In this document: positions 44,404-53,575 of the stretch, one piece after another | Layout: every line of letters begins with the position of its first letter | Numbering within the stretch: the first letter of the stretch is position 1 | The notes under the pieces: model-generated | What the model saw: the letters and a program-made list of their open reading frames with translations, nothing else | The model's database searches: none | Told to the model about the DNA's origin: nothing | Made by a program: the position numbers and the translations under genes | From: Limimaricola cinnabarinus | GTDB lineage: Bacteria > Pseudomonadota > Alphaproteobacteria > Rhodobacterales > Rhodobacteraceae | Length of the DNA stretch: 64,000 nucleotides | Direction: 5' to 3' | Assembly (NCBI RefSeq): GCF_002723615.1 | Contig: NZ_KZ304960.1 | Coordinates: 50,586-114,585, forward strand

Positions 44404-45402
44404 TCAGCCGGCCCCGCGCGTGGCGAGATGATCGCGTCCATGCGGCGCCATGAGGTCGAGATCCGGGCCGATCGGCACGATGCGATGCGGGTTAATCGTG
44501 TCGTGGCTGTAGTGGTAGTGATGGGTGATATGGTCGAAATGCACGGTCGGCGCCACGCCCGGCCATTGGTAGAGCTCGCGCGTGTAGCCCCAGAGATTGG
44601 GGTATTCGATGAGCTTGGCGCGGTTGCACTTGAAGTGGCCGTGATAGACCATGTCGAAGCGGATCAGCGTGGTGAAGAGCCGCCAGTCGGCCTCGGTCAC
44701 GCGGTCGCCCGCGAGGTAGCGCTGCTCGGCGAGCCGCGATTCGAGCCAGTCGAGACTGTCGAACAGCTCGCTCACCGCCTCGTCATAGGCCCCTTGCGTG
44801 GTGGCGAAGCCCGCCTTGTACACGCCGTTGTTGACGCTGTGATAGACCCGCTCGTTGACCTCCTCGATGTCGTCGCGCAGCGCCTCGGGCCAGTAGTCGT
44901 CATGATTGCCGGTGATGCCGTCAAAGGCCGAGTTGAGCATGCGGATGATCTCGGCGCTCTCGTTCGAGACGATGGTGCCGCGCGCCTTGTCCCACAGCAC
45001 CGGCACGGTGACGCGGCCCGAGATTTGCGGATCGGCCTTGGTATAGATGTCGCGCAGGAAGGGCAGGTCGAACAGGCGATCGCCCGTCGCGCCATCGAAA
45101 TCGGTGCGGAACTCCCAGCCCTCGCCCAGCATCTCGGGATGCACGACGCTGACGCCGATATGCTCCTCGAGCCCCTTCAGCGCGCGGAAGATCAGCGCGC
45201 GATGCGCCCAGGGGCAGGCATAGGAGACATAGAGGTGATAGCGGCCGGACTCTGCCGCGAAGCCGCCCTCGCCGGAGGGGCCGGGCGCCCCGTCGGGGGT
45301 GATCCAGTTGCGAAAGGCCGTGGTCGAGCGTTCGAATTTTCCGCCCGTGGACTTGGTGTCGTACCACACGTCCTGCCATTCGCCGTCCTGAAGTCGTCCC
45401 AT
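44404..45402 (-). CDS. yqjG: Glutathionyl-hydroquinone reductase (Xi-class glutathione transferase)
   Basis: A 332-residue soluble enzyme that reduces glutathionyl-hydroquinones. The catalytic Cys is C63 in YVSYACPWAHRALIF. Family blocks: GRVTVPVLWDKARGTIVSNE, YHSVNNGVYKAGFATTQ, RYLAGDRVTEADWRLF, FKCNRAKLIEYPNLWGY and HYHYSHDTINPHRIVPIGP. Length fits. GGGAG precedes the start. No ring-cleavage or dehalogenation genes are nearby, so the quinone source is unknown. Confidence 0.95.
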   Translation of the reverse strand: MGRLQDGEWQDVWYDTKSTGGKFERSTTAFRNWITPDGAPGPSGEGGFAAESGRYHLYVSYACPWAHRALIFRALKGLEEHIGVSVVHPEMLGEGWEFRTDFDGATGDRLFDLPFLRDIYTKADPQISGRVTVPVLWDKARGTIVSNESAEIIRMLNSAFDGITGNHDDYWPEALRDDIEEVNERVYHSVNNGVYKAGFATTQGAYDEAVSELFDSLDWLESRLAEQRYLAGDRVTEADWRLFTTLIRFDMVYHGHFKCNRAKLIEYPNLWGYTRELYQWPGVAPTVHFDHITHHYHYSHDTINPHRIVPIGPDLDLMAPHGRDHLATRGAG

Positions 45403-45624
45403 GATCTGCTCCCGTGGCCGTTGCGTTCGGCTCTCGATCTAGGGCGCCGCCGCATGCCGTCACAGGCCCGGCGGCGAACAGGCCCTGTGCGATGCGCGCG
45501 CGGAACCGGAAAGGCCGCGCTGCGCCGCCGACTGGCGCGCGACGGCGGCGCGCCTATGTCTTGCACGAGGCTTCGGCGGCGCAGCGAAGCCAGGCGCGAC
45601 GACAGGATATGAAAGGAGCGGGGC

Positions 45625-46380
45625 ATGCGGGATTGGCAGGGCAAGCGGTATTGGCTGGTGGGCGCGAGCGAGGGGCTGGGCCGCGAACTGGCCTTCTGTC
45701 TGAGCAAGGTCGGTGCCGAGCTGGTGCTCAGCGCGCGCACGGGCCCGCGCCTCGACACGCTGGCCGAGGCGCTGCCGGGCCGGGCGACGGCACTGCCGAT
45801 GGATGTCACCGATCCGGCCGCGGTCCGCGAGGCGGCGGGCGGCATCGGCGCGATCGACGGGGTGATCTGCCTCGCCGGGACACGCTGGCCAATGCGGGCG
45901 CAGGGCTGGGACCAGGAGCGGATCGAGGAGATGATGCAGATCAACTATCTCGGTGCGACGCGGGTGATCGGCGCGGTGCTGCCCGGCTTTCTGGAGCGCG
46001 GAGCGGGGCATGTCGTGCTCACCGGCGCGCTGACCGGCTTTCGCGCCGTGCCCGGCTCGATCGGCCATGGCGCCTCGAAGGCGGCGGTGATGCACCTGGC
46101 CGAGGCGCTGCACCACGATCTGCGCGGCACCGGCGTCGAGGTGCAGCTGCTCAATCCGGGTACGATCAGGACGAGGCTGGGTGCGCGGTCGCAGACGGAT
46201 GCGCCCTTCGCGATGGAGCCCGCCCGCGCGGCGCGCGAAGCCTTCGAGCACATGAGTTCCGACCGCTTCAAGATCAATTTCCCCTATGGCGCCTCGCTGC
46301 CGCTGCGCGCGGCGCAGTTCCTGCCCGATTGGGCCTATTACAGGCTTTTCGCAAGGACCGGGAGGGAAGGTCGCAACTAG
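45625..46380 (+). CDS. SDR-fold protein lacking the catalytic Ser and Tyr
   Basis: A 251-residue short-chain dehydrogenase/reductase fold. The nucleotide-binding GASEGLG at 13-19 and structural N107 in QINYLG are intact. The catalytic Tyr of YxxxK is replaced by His (H148 in SIGHGASK; K152 kept) and the Ser position is Ala (A135 in LTGALTG). It may have altered chemistry, or bind NADP(H) for a non-catalytic role. AAAGGAG lies 6-7 bases before the ATG. The following 259 bp are the control region of the DUF481 gene. Confidence 0.85.
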   Translation: MRDWQGKRYWLVGASEGLGRELAFCLSKVGAELVLSARTGPRLDTLAEALPGRATALPMDVTDPAAVREAAGGIGAIDGVICLAGTRWPMRAQGWDQERIEEMMQINYLGATRVIGAVLPGFLERGAGHVVLTGALTGFRAVPGSIGHGASKAAVMHLAEALHHDLRGTGVEVQLLNPGTIRTRLGARSQTDAPFAMEPARAAREAFEHMSSDRFKINFPYGASLPLRAAQFLPDWAYYRLFARTGREGRN

Positions 46381-46435
46381 AACTGTGTTCTGATTGACAC
46401 ATGAATGTGGCGTTTTTGAGACATTGGATTCCCCT

Positions 46436-46477
46436 ACGTCAATTTCGTTTGACGTTCCCCCACCGGACTTCATATCC
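46436..46477 (+). promoter_or_regulatory. Promoter-like site overlapped by a palindrome, upstream of the DUF481 gene
   Basis: ACGTCAA (46436-46442) and TTGACGT (46449-46455) form a perfect inverted repeat with a 6-base centre. The right arm contains TTGACG, a good -35, with ATATCC 17 bases later (46472-46477) as a weak -10. A repressor or activator site on the promoter is likely. A second TTGACA at 46394-46399 has no clear -10. Confidence 0.5.
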
Positions 46478-46639
46478 CCTTCAAAGACGGGCGCGCCGCG
46501 CATTCTGTTGCACAAATGCCGCGCTTTCCAGCTTTGCTGGAACCGCGGGACCCGAAGCGCAGAGGCCGCGTTCGACAAGCATGGAACCCGCAACGGGCTC
46601 GGTCGGTGATCGGCCCCGGAATCGAAAAGGACATTGGAA

Positions 46640-47485
46640 ATGAACGCCACCTACAAACTGCTGATGGCAACGACCATCCTCGGCCTCGTCGGCACCGCTT
46701 CGTTCGCTCAGACCTTCGACGCCGCCGAAGCCCGCGTCTTCGGCAACGAAGACCGGCTCGACGACAACCTCGAAGATCTCGACGAGGACATCGAAGACGA
46801 TTTCGAAATCGAAGACCCGACCTTCGGCAACGAAGGCCGCGAACTCGGCTTCACCGGCTCGGTCTCCGCGCGCGGCACCGCCACCGACGGCAACACCGAT
46901 GTCGCCACGATCGGCCTCGGCGCCCGCTTCGGCTTCTTCGACGGCGTCAACGGCCACGAGGTGCGCCTGAGCTATTCCTACGCCGAGGAAGATGGCGACG
47001 AGCTGACCAACAACCTGCTCGCCGGCTACGACTACACCCGCGACTTCTCGGACACCTTCTACGGCTACGCGACCGCCGTGCTGGCCTATGACGAGTTCGA
47101 CAGCTTCGAGACCGATGCCTTCGTCGGCGTGGGTGTCGGCTACCGCGTGTTCGACACGCCCGACGTCCAGTGGACCGTGCAGGCGGGCCCGGGCTACCGT
47201 TACCTCGAAGCCGACAGCGGCGAAGAGATCGACGAAGCCGCCGTGCTCGTGGCCTCGAACTACTACAACCGCATCAACCCGGACATGTTCATCACGAACG
47301 ACACCGACGTCCTCGCCTCGGACCGCGACACCTACGTCACCAACGACTTCGGCGTGACCGTCTCGATGAGCGATGCGCTGGCCCTGCGCACCAACCTGTT
47401 CACCGAGTACCGCACCGATCCGGAGCCCGGCTTCGACGACACCGACAACACCCTCGGCGTGTCGGTCGTCTACTCCTTCAACTGA
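46640..47485 (+). CDS. DUF481-like outer-membrane beta-barrel protein
   Basis: A 281-residue exported protein. The signal peptide ends at SFA (residue 23). A very acidic stretch follows (DDNLEDLDEDIEDDFEIED), then alternating aromatic and hydrophobic strands ending in GVSVVYSFN, whose terminal Phe-Asn region resembles outer-membrane barrel ends. LSYSYAEEDGDEL and YGYATAVLAYDEF fit the DUF481/YdiY family. Probably an abundant surface protein: codon use is strongly biased, it has its own promoter region and a strong terminator. The acidic segment may bind calcium or shield the surface. AAAAGG precedes ATG 46640. Confidence 0.8.
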   Translation: MNATYKLLMATTILGLVGTASFAQTFDAAEARVFGNEDRLDDNLEDLDEDIEDDFEIEDPTFGNEGRELGFTGSVSARGTATDGNTDVATIGLGARFGFFDGVNGHEVRLSYSYAEEDGDELTNNLLAGYDYTRDFSDTFYGYATAVLAYDEFDSFETDAFVGVGVGYRVFDTPDVQWTVQAGPGYRYLEADSGEEIDEAAVLVASNYYNRINPDMFITNDTDVLASDRDTYVTNDFGVTVSMSDALALRTNLFTEYRTDPEPGFDDTDNTLGVSVVYSFN

Positions 47486-47513
47486 TCTCCCTCGATCGGT
47501 TGCATTCCGGGAA

Positions 47514-47542
47514 GGGAGGCGGGGAAACCCGCCTCCCTTTTT
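47514..47542 (+). terminator. Strong Rho-independent terminator after the DUF481 gene
   Basis: GGGAGGCGGG (47514-47523), loop GAAA, CCCGCCTCCC (47528-47537), then TTTTT: a textbook terminator with a GNRA-type loop. Confidence 0.95.
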
Positions 47543-47681
47543 CGTATCCGGCACCCTGCCGGCCCGGCGCGGACCTCGAGGTCCGGCTTGCCGCCGGGGC
47601 AGGGGCGCATCGCGCAGTTGCTATTTGAAGATGAGATCGGGTCGCGCCAGTCTGGCGCGAGGGACATCACGGGAGACAGTC

Positions 47682-49346
47682 ATGCGCCAGCTTCTGACGA
47701 GCACCGCCATCCTGCTATGGGCCGGCGCGGCCATGGCGCAGGACGCGGCGCTGCTTTTGGGGAACGAGCGCTACGAGACGCTGGGGCGGCTGCCGCGGGG
47801 CACCGAGATCCTGCAGGCCGAAGAGCCGCTGCGCGCCTTGGGCTTTTCGGTCTCCTCCCTGCCCAATGGCCGGGCCGACAGCACCGCGCAGACCGCGCGC
47901 GACTGGCTCGAGCGGGCGCCCGAGAGCGAGCGTCTCGTGGTGGCGCTGTCGGGCCGCTTCGCCACGGACGGAGCGCGCAGCTGGTTTTTGACCGCCGAGG
48001 CGAGCGGGCCGGGGCTGCTGACGCCGGGGGCGGCGGCGCTGCCGATCGAGGGGGTCTTGCGGGCGCTGGCCGAGGCGCCCGGCCAGGCGCTGCTGCTGCT
48101 CGGGGTCGATCCCGGCGGGTCGGATCGCTACGATCCGTGGGTCGGCGAGGGGCTGGGCACGCTGGAGATCCCGCAGGGCGTCACCGTTCTGACCGGCAGC
48201 CCGCGCGCGGTCGCGCGCTTCATGAGCGGACCACTGGCCGAGCCGCGCGGCGATCTGTCGGCCGCGATCCGCGCGGCGGAGGATCTGGAGGCGCGCGGCT
48301 ACCTGCCGCAGGAGCGCATCTTCATGCCCGAACGCCCCGAAACCCCCGCCCCGGCCCCCGGCCCGCGCGCCGATCCGGCGGCGGAAGAGGCGCTGTGGCA
48401 GGGGACGCTGGCGCTCGGCAGCATCGCGGCCTACCGCGATTACCTGTCGCGCTACCCCGAAGGGGCGCATGCCGGTGAGGCCGAAAGCGCCATTGCCGCG
48501 ATCATCGCCGAGCCCGACCGCAACGCCCGGCTGGCCGAAGAGGCGATCGGGCTGAACCGCGAGCAGCGCCGCGACCTGCAGCGCAATCTGAGCCTGCTCG
48601 ATTTCAACACCCGCGGCATCGACGGCATCTTCGGCCCCGGCACCCGCAATGCCATCACCAACTGGCAGCAGCAGAACGGCTTTGCGCAGACCTCCTATCT
48701 CACGCCCGAGCAGATCGGCCGCATCGACGCGCAGGCCGCGCGCCGCTCGGCCGAGATCGAGGCCGAGGCCGAACGGCAGCGCGAAGAGGCGGCCCGCGCC
48801 GATCGCGCCTTCTGGGCCGAGACCGGCCAGCGCGGCGACGAGCCGGGGCTGCGCGCCTATCTCGACCGCTACCCCGACGGGCTCTTCGCCGAGACCGCCG
48901 CCGACCGGCTGACGCTGATCGAGGAGGAAAAGCGCCGTGCGGCCGCGGCCGAGGACAAGGCCGCCTGGGACCGGGCGCGCGAGACCGACAGCATTGAGGC
49001 CTACCGCGATTACCTCAGCGCCTTTCCCGAGGCCAGCTTCGAGGCGGAGGCCGAAGCGCGAATCGCGGCGCTGAGCGAGGAGGTGGCGCAAAGCGACGCG
49101 CGGGCCGCCGCCGAGGCGGCCGAACGCGAGCTGGGGCTCAACGGGCTGACCGCGCGGCTGGTCGAGCAGCGGCTCGACGCGCAGGGGCTGGAGCCAGGCG
49201 AGGTCGACGGCAGTTTCGACGAGGCCACGCGCCGCGCGATTCGCCGCTACCAGCGCGAGCGCGATCTCGAGGCCTCGGGCTATCTCGACGAGGCGACGGT
49301 GGTGCGGCTGCTGGCCGATTCGGTCGAAGAGATCGTGGAACAGTGA
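47682..49346 (+). CDS. Exported caspase-fold protein with peptidoglycan-binding domains
   Basis: A 554-residue exported protein. After the signal peptide (ends AMAQ, residue 20) comes a caspase-like region at about 20-215: DAALLLGNERYETL, LRALGFSV and VVALSGRFATDG. The catalytic His of the usual SGH motif is Arg (SGRF), and no catalytic Cys follows LLLLGVDPGGS, so this is probably an inactive pseudopeptidase. SxxAYRDYLSxxPEG units recur three times. PG_binding_1 motifs appear at about 290-340 (LSLLDFNTRGIDGIFGPGTR) and 490-545 (LDAQGLEPGEVDGSFDEATR). Likely a periplasmic wall-binding scaffold. GGGAGA precedes the ATG. Confidence 0.75.
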   Translation: MRQLLTSTAILLWAGAAMAQDAALLLGNERYETLGRLPRGTEILQAEEPLRALGFSVSSLPNGRADSTAQTARDWLERAPESERLVVALSGRFATDGARSWFLTAEASGPGLLTPGAAALPIEGVLRALAEAPGQALLLLGVDPGGSDRYDPWVGEGLGTLEIPQGVTVLTGSPRAVARFMSGPLAEPRGDLSAAIRAAEDLEARGYLPQERIFMPERPETPAPAPGPRADPAAEEALWQGTLALGSIAAYRDYLSRYPEGAHAGEAESAIAAIIAEPDRNARLAEEAIGLNREQRRDLQRNLSLLDFNTRGIDGIFGPGTRNAITNWQQQNGFAQTSYLTPEQIGRIDAQAARRSAEIEAEAERQREEAARADRAFWAETGQRGDEPGLRAYLDRYPDGLFAETAADRLTLIEEEKRRAAAAEDKAAWDRARETDSIEAYRDYLSAFPEASFEAEAEARIAALSEEVAQSDARAAAEAAERELGLNGLTARLVEQRLDAQGLEPGEVDGSFDEATRRAIRRYQRERDLEASGYLDEATVVRLLADSVEEIVEQ

Positions 49347-49404
49347 GCCGCGCCATCGCCCGGTGCTGTGGCGGGCAATGGCATCGCCCCGGGGAAGGGG
49401 CGGC

Positions 49405-49440
49405 AAAAGGAAAGGGCCGCCTCCTTGCGGAGACGGCCCT
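49405..49440 (-). terminator. Terminator after rpmJ
   Basis: On the minus strand GGGCCGTCTCC, loop GCAA, GGAGGCGGCCC (with one G-T pair) is followed by TTTCCTTTT. Confidence 0.8.
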
Positions 49441-49476
49441 CGATCCCTCGTCCCGCCCCGAGGCGGGATGCCGGCT

Positions 49477-49602
49477 TCAGCCCTGGCGGGCCTTGAAGCG
49501 GCGCTGCGTCTTGTTGATGACGTAGACGCGGCCCTTGCGGCGCACGACGCGGCAATCGCGGTGGCGCTGCTTGAGCGAACGAAGCGAGTTGGCAACCTTC
49601 AT
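49477..49602 (-). CDS. rpmJ: 50S ribosomal protein L36
   Basis: A 41-residue ribosomal protein beginning [16 protein letters not shown] and ending [12 protein letters not shown]. It is the 41-residue alphaproteobacterial form without the zinc-binding Cys/His set of the 37-residue type, so it works without zinc. AAGGAGAG precedes the ATG. Single-gene unit with its own terminator, as usual for this form. Confidence 0.97.
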   Translation of the reverse strand: MKVANSLRSLKQRHRDCRVVRRKGRVYVINKTQRRFKARQG

Positions 49603-49683
49603 GGGGTGCTCTCCTTGTCGCGGCGCGGCGATTGCGCCGTGGTTGCAAAATTCGACCCCCGAGAAGGGGGCCGGTGAAATTCG

Positions 49684-49758
49684 TGGTGGGCGGTACAAGG
49701 TTCGAACTTGTGACCCCTTCGATGTCAACGAAGTGCTCTACCGCTGAGCTAACCGCCC
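49684..49758 (-). tRNA. tRNA-Val (anticodon GAC)
   Basis: On the minus strand the acceptor GGGCGGT (49758-49752) pairs with ACCGCCC, the D-arm is GCTCAGCGGTAGAGC, the anticodon stem CTTCG/CGAAG holds the loop TTGACAT with anticodon GAC, and the T-arm is ACAAGTTCGAACCTTGT. Discriminator A and an encoded CCA end at 49684. It reads GUC/GUU valine codons. Confidence 0.97.
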
Positions 49759-49909
49759 TTGCCTGCCGCCGTCCTGCGTCTCTTGCGAGCCACCGTTCGG
49801 CGCCGGGTGAGCGGTGCTATACGGGGAACGGTCGGGGGGTTCAAGGGGTTTCGGTGCAAGAAGTTTCCAAGCTAGAGTTTCCGTCGGAGCCCCTTTGGAG
49901 TTCATGCGC

Positions 49910-50767
49910 ATGGCCGCCTTCGATCTCACCCGCCCGGCCATGCACACCAGCTGCATCGTCTTCGCCTCACCGCATTCGGGCCGGGACTATCCCCACTCCC
50001 TGCTAGCGCGCAGCGGCCTCGACGCCCGGCAGATCAGGTCGTCCGAGGATGCCTTTGTCGACCGGCTGTTCGACAAGGCCCCCGCGCATGGCGCGCCCCT
50101 GCTGGCCGCGCGCGCACCGCGCGCCTGGGTCGATCTCAACCGCGCCGCGGACGAGCTCGACCCGGCCCTGATCGAAGGGGTGGCGCGGCGCGGCCACAAT
50201 CCGCGCGTGGCCAGCGGGCTGGGGGTGATTCCCCGCGTCGTCGCGGGCGGACGGGCGATCTATGACGGCAAGATCGGCCTCGACGAAGCCCGGCAGCGGA
50301 TCGAAAGCTGCTGGATGCCCTATCACGCGGCGTTGCAGGCGCTGCTGGCCGAAAGCCATGCGCGATTCGGAGAATCGGTGCTCGTCGATTGCCATTCCAT
50401 GCCGCATGAGGCGATCGAGCTTGCGGGCGGGCCGGGGCGCCGGCGGCCGCATGTCGTTCTGGGCGACAGGTTCGGCGCCGCCGCCTCGCCGCGGATCATG
50501 GCCGGGATCGAGGCGGCCTTTACCTCCGCCGGCCTGCGGGTGGCGCGCAACACGCCCTTTGCCGGGGCCTATGTCACCCAGGCCTATGGCCGGCCCTCGC
50601 GCCGCCAGCACGCGGTGCAGGTCGAGATCGACCGCTCGCTTTACATGGACGAGGCGCGGATCGCGCCGCATGCGGGGTTCGATGCGTTTCGCGCGCAGCT
50701 GGGCGAGGTGATCGCGCGGATCGCGGCGCTCGGTCGGCCCGAGGCCGGGCAGCTCGCCGCGGAGTAG
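49910..50767 (+). CDS. N-formylglutamate amidohydrolase family protein
   Basis: A 285-residue hydrolase of the FGase family. SPHSGRDYP near the N-terminus and LVDCHSMPHEA in the middle carry the likely zinc ligands; EIDRSLYMDEA is the typical C-terminal block. Family members free glutamate from N-formylglutamate at the end of histidine breakdown, but no hut genes are near, so the substrate is open. GGAG (49897-49900) favours ATG 49910 over ATG 49904. Confidence 0.88.
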   Translation: MAAFDLTRPAMHTSCIVFASPHSGRDYPHSLLARSGLDARQIRSSEDAFVDRLFDKAPAHGAPLLAARAPRAWVDLNRAADELDPALIEGVARRGHNPRVASGLGVIPRVVAGGRAIYDGKIGLDEARQRIESCWMPYHAALQALLAESHARFGESVLVDCHSMPHEAIELAGGPGRRRPHVVLGDRFGAAASPRIMAGIEAAFTSAGLRVARNTPFAGAYVTQAYGRPSRRQHAVQVEIDRSLYMDEARIAPHAGFDAFRAQLGEVIARIAALGRPEAGQLAAE

Positions 50768-50848
50768 CAGCGCGGAACCCGCATGGGGCCGCGCCGGTTG
50801 AGCCGGAATGGTCCGCGCGGACCGTCCGGGAATGCCGGAGGATCGGTC

Positions 50849-52642
50849 TTGCCCCTCATACCCGCCGAGTTGCAGCCGCTGGTGGCGCTTGCAGGCCTTG
50901 CCCTGCTGTTCGTGGCCTTCGTGCTCGAACGCCACCCGCCGGATGTGACCGCCACCGGGGCCGCGGCGCTGTTCGTGCTTTTCGGGCTGACACCGCCCGA
51001 GCGGGTGCTCGAGGTGTTTTCCAACCCCGCGCCGATCACCATCGCGGCGATGTTCGTGATCTCGGGCGCGCTGGTGCGCACCGGCCTGCTCGATGCGCTC
51101 GCCGCACTGGTCATCGCCCGGGCCGAGACGCGCCCCGTCGTCGCGGTGGTGGTGTTTCTCGGCGCGGCGCTGCTGGCCTCGGGGATCGTCAACAACACCC
51201 CCGTCGTGCTGATCCTGATCCCGGTCATCATCCGCCTCGCGCGCAGCCTCGGTCTGGCCGAGACCCGGCTGCTGATCCCGCTTTCCTATGCCGCGGTGCT
51301 GGGCGGCACGCTGACGCTGATCGGCAGCTCGACCAACATCCTCGTGGCCGGTGTCGCGGCGCAGCACGGGCTGGCGCCCTTCTCGATCTTCGAGATCGCG
51401 CCGGTGGGGCTGGCCCTCGCGCTGGTGGGCGGGGTGGCGCTGGCGCTGCTGGGCCCTTGGCTGCTGCCCGACCGGCGCGCCCGCGGCGATGCCGGGATGT
51501 CCGAGACCACCTTCCTGACCGAGATCCGCCTGCTCGAGGGGCATCCCGGCCTCGGCAAGCCGCTGGGCGAGGTGGCCGACCTGTCGCGCCCCGGCATCAG
51601 GATCACCGCCCGGCGCGAGGGCGCGCGGCTGCGCCGTTCGAACCTCGATGAACATGTCTGCGCCGCGGGCGATGTCTTCGTCGCGCTGGCCACCACATCC
51701 GAGATCCTGACCCTGCGGGCGCTGCCGGGGGTGGGCGTCGGTCTGCAGCGCGGCGCGGGGCTGCGCGGCGGCGATGAGGATCTCGTCGTCGCCGAGGCGA
51801 TGGTGACCCCCACCCATGGCAGCCCGCGCGACACCGTCTCGCAGCTCTCGGTGGGCTATCGCTACGGGCTGCGGGTGCTGGGCGCGCATCGGCAGGGGCA
51901 TGTGCCGGGGCCGGATCTCGGCTCGGCCCGGCTCAGGCCCGCCGACAAGCTGCTGCTCGAAGGCACGGCCCAAGGGTTCGACCGCCTCGCGCAGGGGGGC
52001 GAGCTGGTCTCGGTCACCCGGCCCTCGGGCCGCGCCTATCGCCGCCGCCGCGCGCCGCTGGCGCTCCTGGCGCTCTGCGCCGTCGTCGGGCTCGCCGCCT
52101 TCGAGCTGGCGCCGATCTCGCTTCTGGCGCTGGGGGCGGTGGCGGCGATCCTGCTGTGCCGCTGCATCGACAATGACGAGGCCTGGGGCTCGATCGACGC
52201 GGGCATCGTGGTGCTGATCCTGGCCATGCTGGTGGTCGGCATCGGGCTGGAGGAGACCGGCACGGTGGCGCTCATCGTCGACACGCTGGCGCCCTGGCTC
52301 GAAGGGCTGCCGCCCATCGCGCTTCTGGCCGCGCTCTATGCGCTGACTTCGCTTCTGACCGAGACGGTGACCAACAACGCGGTAGCGGTGGTGGTGACGC
52401 CGATCGCGGTGGGGCTGGGTCAGCAGACGGGAATCGATCCGCGCGCGCTGGTGGTGACGGTGATGATGGGCGCCTCGGCGAGCTTCGCCACGCCGGTGGG
52501 CTACCAGACCAACACGCTGGTCTACGGCGCGGGCGATTACCGCTTCGTCGATTTCCTCAGGATCGGCCTGCCGATGAACATCATCGTCGGCATCGCGGCG
52601 GTGCTGGTGATCCCGCTGATCTTTCCGCTGACCCAAGGCTGA
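50849..52642 (+). CDS. SLC13-type ion-coupled transporter with two RCK-C (TrkA-C) domains
   Basis: A 597-residue inner-membrane permease. The first half has about five helices with NNTPVVLILIPVIIRLAR and IGSSTNILVAGVA, the SNT-type motif binding Na+/substrate; two cytoplasmic RCK-C domains at about 215-380 follow; then a second membrane half with a matching TNNAVAVVVTPIAVG and GYQTNTLVYG. Substrates in this group include sulfate, and no marker decides it. The TTG start is chosen because GGAGG lies 7 bases before it; the ATG at 50783 would add 22 polar residues. Confidence 0.88.
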   Translation: MPLIPAELQPLVALAGLALLFVAFVLERHPPDVTATGAAALFVLFGLTPPERVLEVFSNPAPITIAAMFVISGALVRTGLLDALAALVIARAETRPVVAVVVFLGAALLASGIVNNTPVVLILIPVIIRLARSLGLAETRLLIPLSYAAVLGGTLTLIGSSTNILVAGVAAQHGLAPFSIFEIAPVGLALALVGGVALALLGPWLLPDRRARGDAGMSETTFLTEIRLLEGHPGLGKPLGEVADLSRPGIRITARREGARLRRSNLDEHVCAAGDVFVALATTSEILTLRALPGVGVGLQRGAGLRGGDEDLVVAEAMVTPTHGSPRDTVSQLSVGYRYGLRVLGAHRQGHVPGPDLGSARLRPADKLLLEGTAQGFDRLAQGGELVSVTRPSGRAYRRRRAPLALLALCAVVGLAAFELAPISLLALGAVAAILLCRCIDNDEAWGSIDAGIVVLILAMLVVGIGLEETGTVALIVDTLAPWLEGLPPIALLAALYALTSLLTETVTNNAVAVVVTPIAVGLGQQTGIDPRALVVTVMMGASASFATPVGYQTNTLVYGAGDYRFVDFLRIGLPMNIIVGIAAVLVIPLIFPLTQG

Positions 52643-52690
52643 GGGACGAAGTTGATTTGCTCTTTGCGCGGCATCGACCACACTGGGCGC

Positions 52691-53575
52691 ATGATCCGCC
52701 TGCTGCTTTGCCTTTCGCTCGTCTTCGGGCTCCTGTCATCCCCCGCCGCCGCGCAGGCGGCGCAAGCGGCGCAGGACAAGCGCTGCGTGCCGGATGGGCC
52801 CTGCATCGCGCTCGACAGCTACATCCCCGATGTCTGCGCCGCGATCGAGACGCTGGCCCGGCGCAACGCGCTCGATGTCGGGTTCTTCGCGCGGCTCTTG
52901 TGGCGCGAGAGCCTGTTCGACGCGGGCGCGGTGAGCCCGGCAGGCGCGCTGGGCATCGCGCAGTTCATGCCCGGCACCGCCAAGCTGCGCGGGCTGGCCG
53001 ACCCGTTCGACCCGGCGCAGGCGATGGCGGCCTCGGCGGCCTATCTCGCCGAGCTGGCCGAGCGCTTCGGCTCGCTCGGGCTAGCCGCCGTGGCCTATAA
53101 TGCGGGCGAGGCGCGGGCCGAGAAGTTTCTCGCGGGCAATGACTGGCTGCCCGGCGAGACGGAGGCCTATGTGCAGGCGATCACCGGCCACGCGGCGCTG
53201 GAATGGCGCGACGCCCCGCCCGAGAAGCTGGACCTCGCGCTCGCGCCCGGTCGGCCGTTTCGAGAGGCCTGCATGGAGCAGGCCGAGGGGCGCAGCATCG
53301 CGCAGTTCCGGGTGACGGTGCCGATCCTGCCATGGGGGGTGATTCTCGCCTCCGCCCCGGCGCGCGGCGCGGTGGAAAAGCGGTTGGCGCAGATTCGGCG
53401 GCAGGCGGGCGGGGTGATCGGCGGCGAAGAGGTGGCCTTTACCCGGTCTCGCCTGCCGGGCCGGCCGGGGCAGCGCCATGTCGCCCAGATCGGGCGCGAC
53501 AGCCGCGCCGATGCCGAGGCGCTTTGCGCCCGGCTGCGCGCGCAGGGTGCGGCCTGCATGGTGCTGAAGAACTAG
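52691..53575 (+). CDS. Lytic transglycosylase (SLT) with C-terminal SPOR-like region
   Basis: A 294-residue exported enzyme. Signal peptide MIRLLLCLSLVFGLL with cleavage near AAA-QAA. The SLT domain has the catalytic Glu in LLWRESLFDAGAVSP, GALGIAQFMPGTAK and AAVAYNAGEARAEKFL. The last 60 residues (RHVAQIGRDSRADAEALCAR) resemble a SPOR domain, which binds denuded septal glycan. Its stop overlaps the dinB stop on the other strand (CTAG). Confidence 0.88.
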   Translation: MIRLLLCLSLVFGLLSSPAAAQAAQAAQDKRCVPDGPCIALDSYIPDVCAAIETLARRNALDVGFFARLLWRESLFDAGAVSPAGALGIAQFMPGTAKLRGLADPFDPAQAMAASAAYLAELAERFGSLGLAAVAYNAGEARAEKFLAGNDWLPGETEAYVQAITGHAALEWRDAPPEKLDLALAPGRPFREACMEQAEGRSIAQFRVTVPILPWGVILASAPARGAVEKRLAQIRRQAGGVIGGEEVAFTRSRLPGRPGQRHVAQIGRDSRADAEALCARLRAQGAACMVLKN

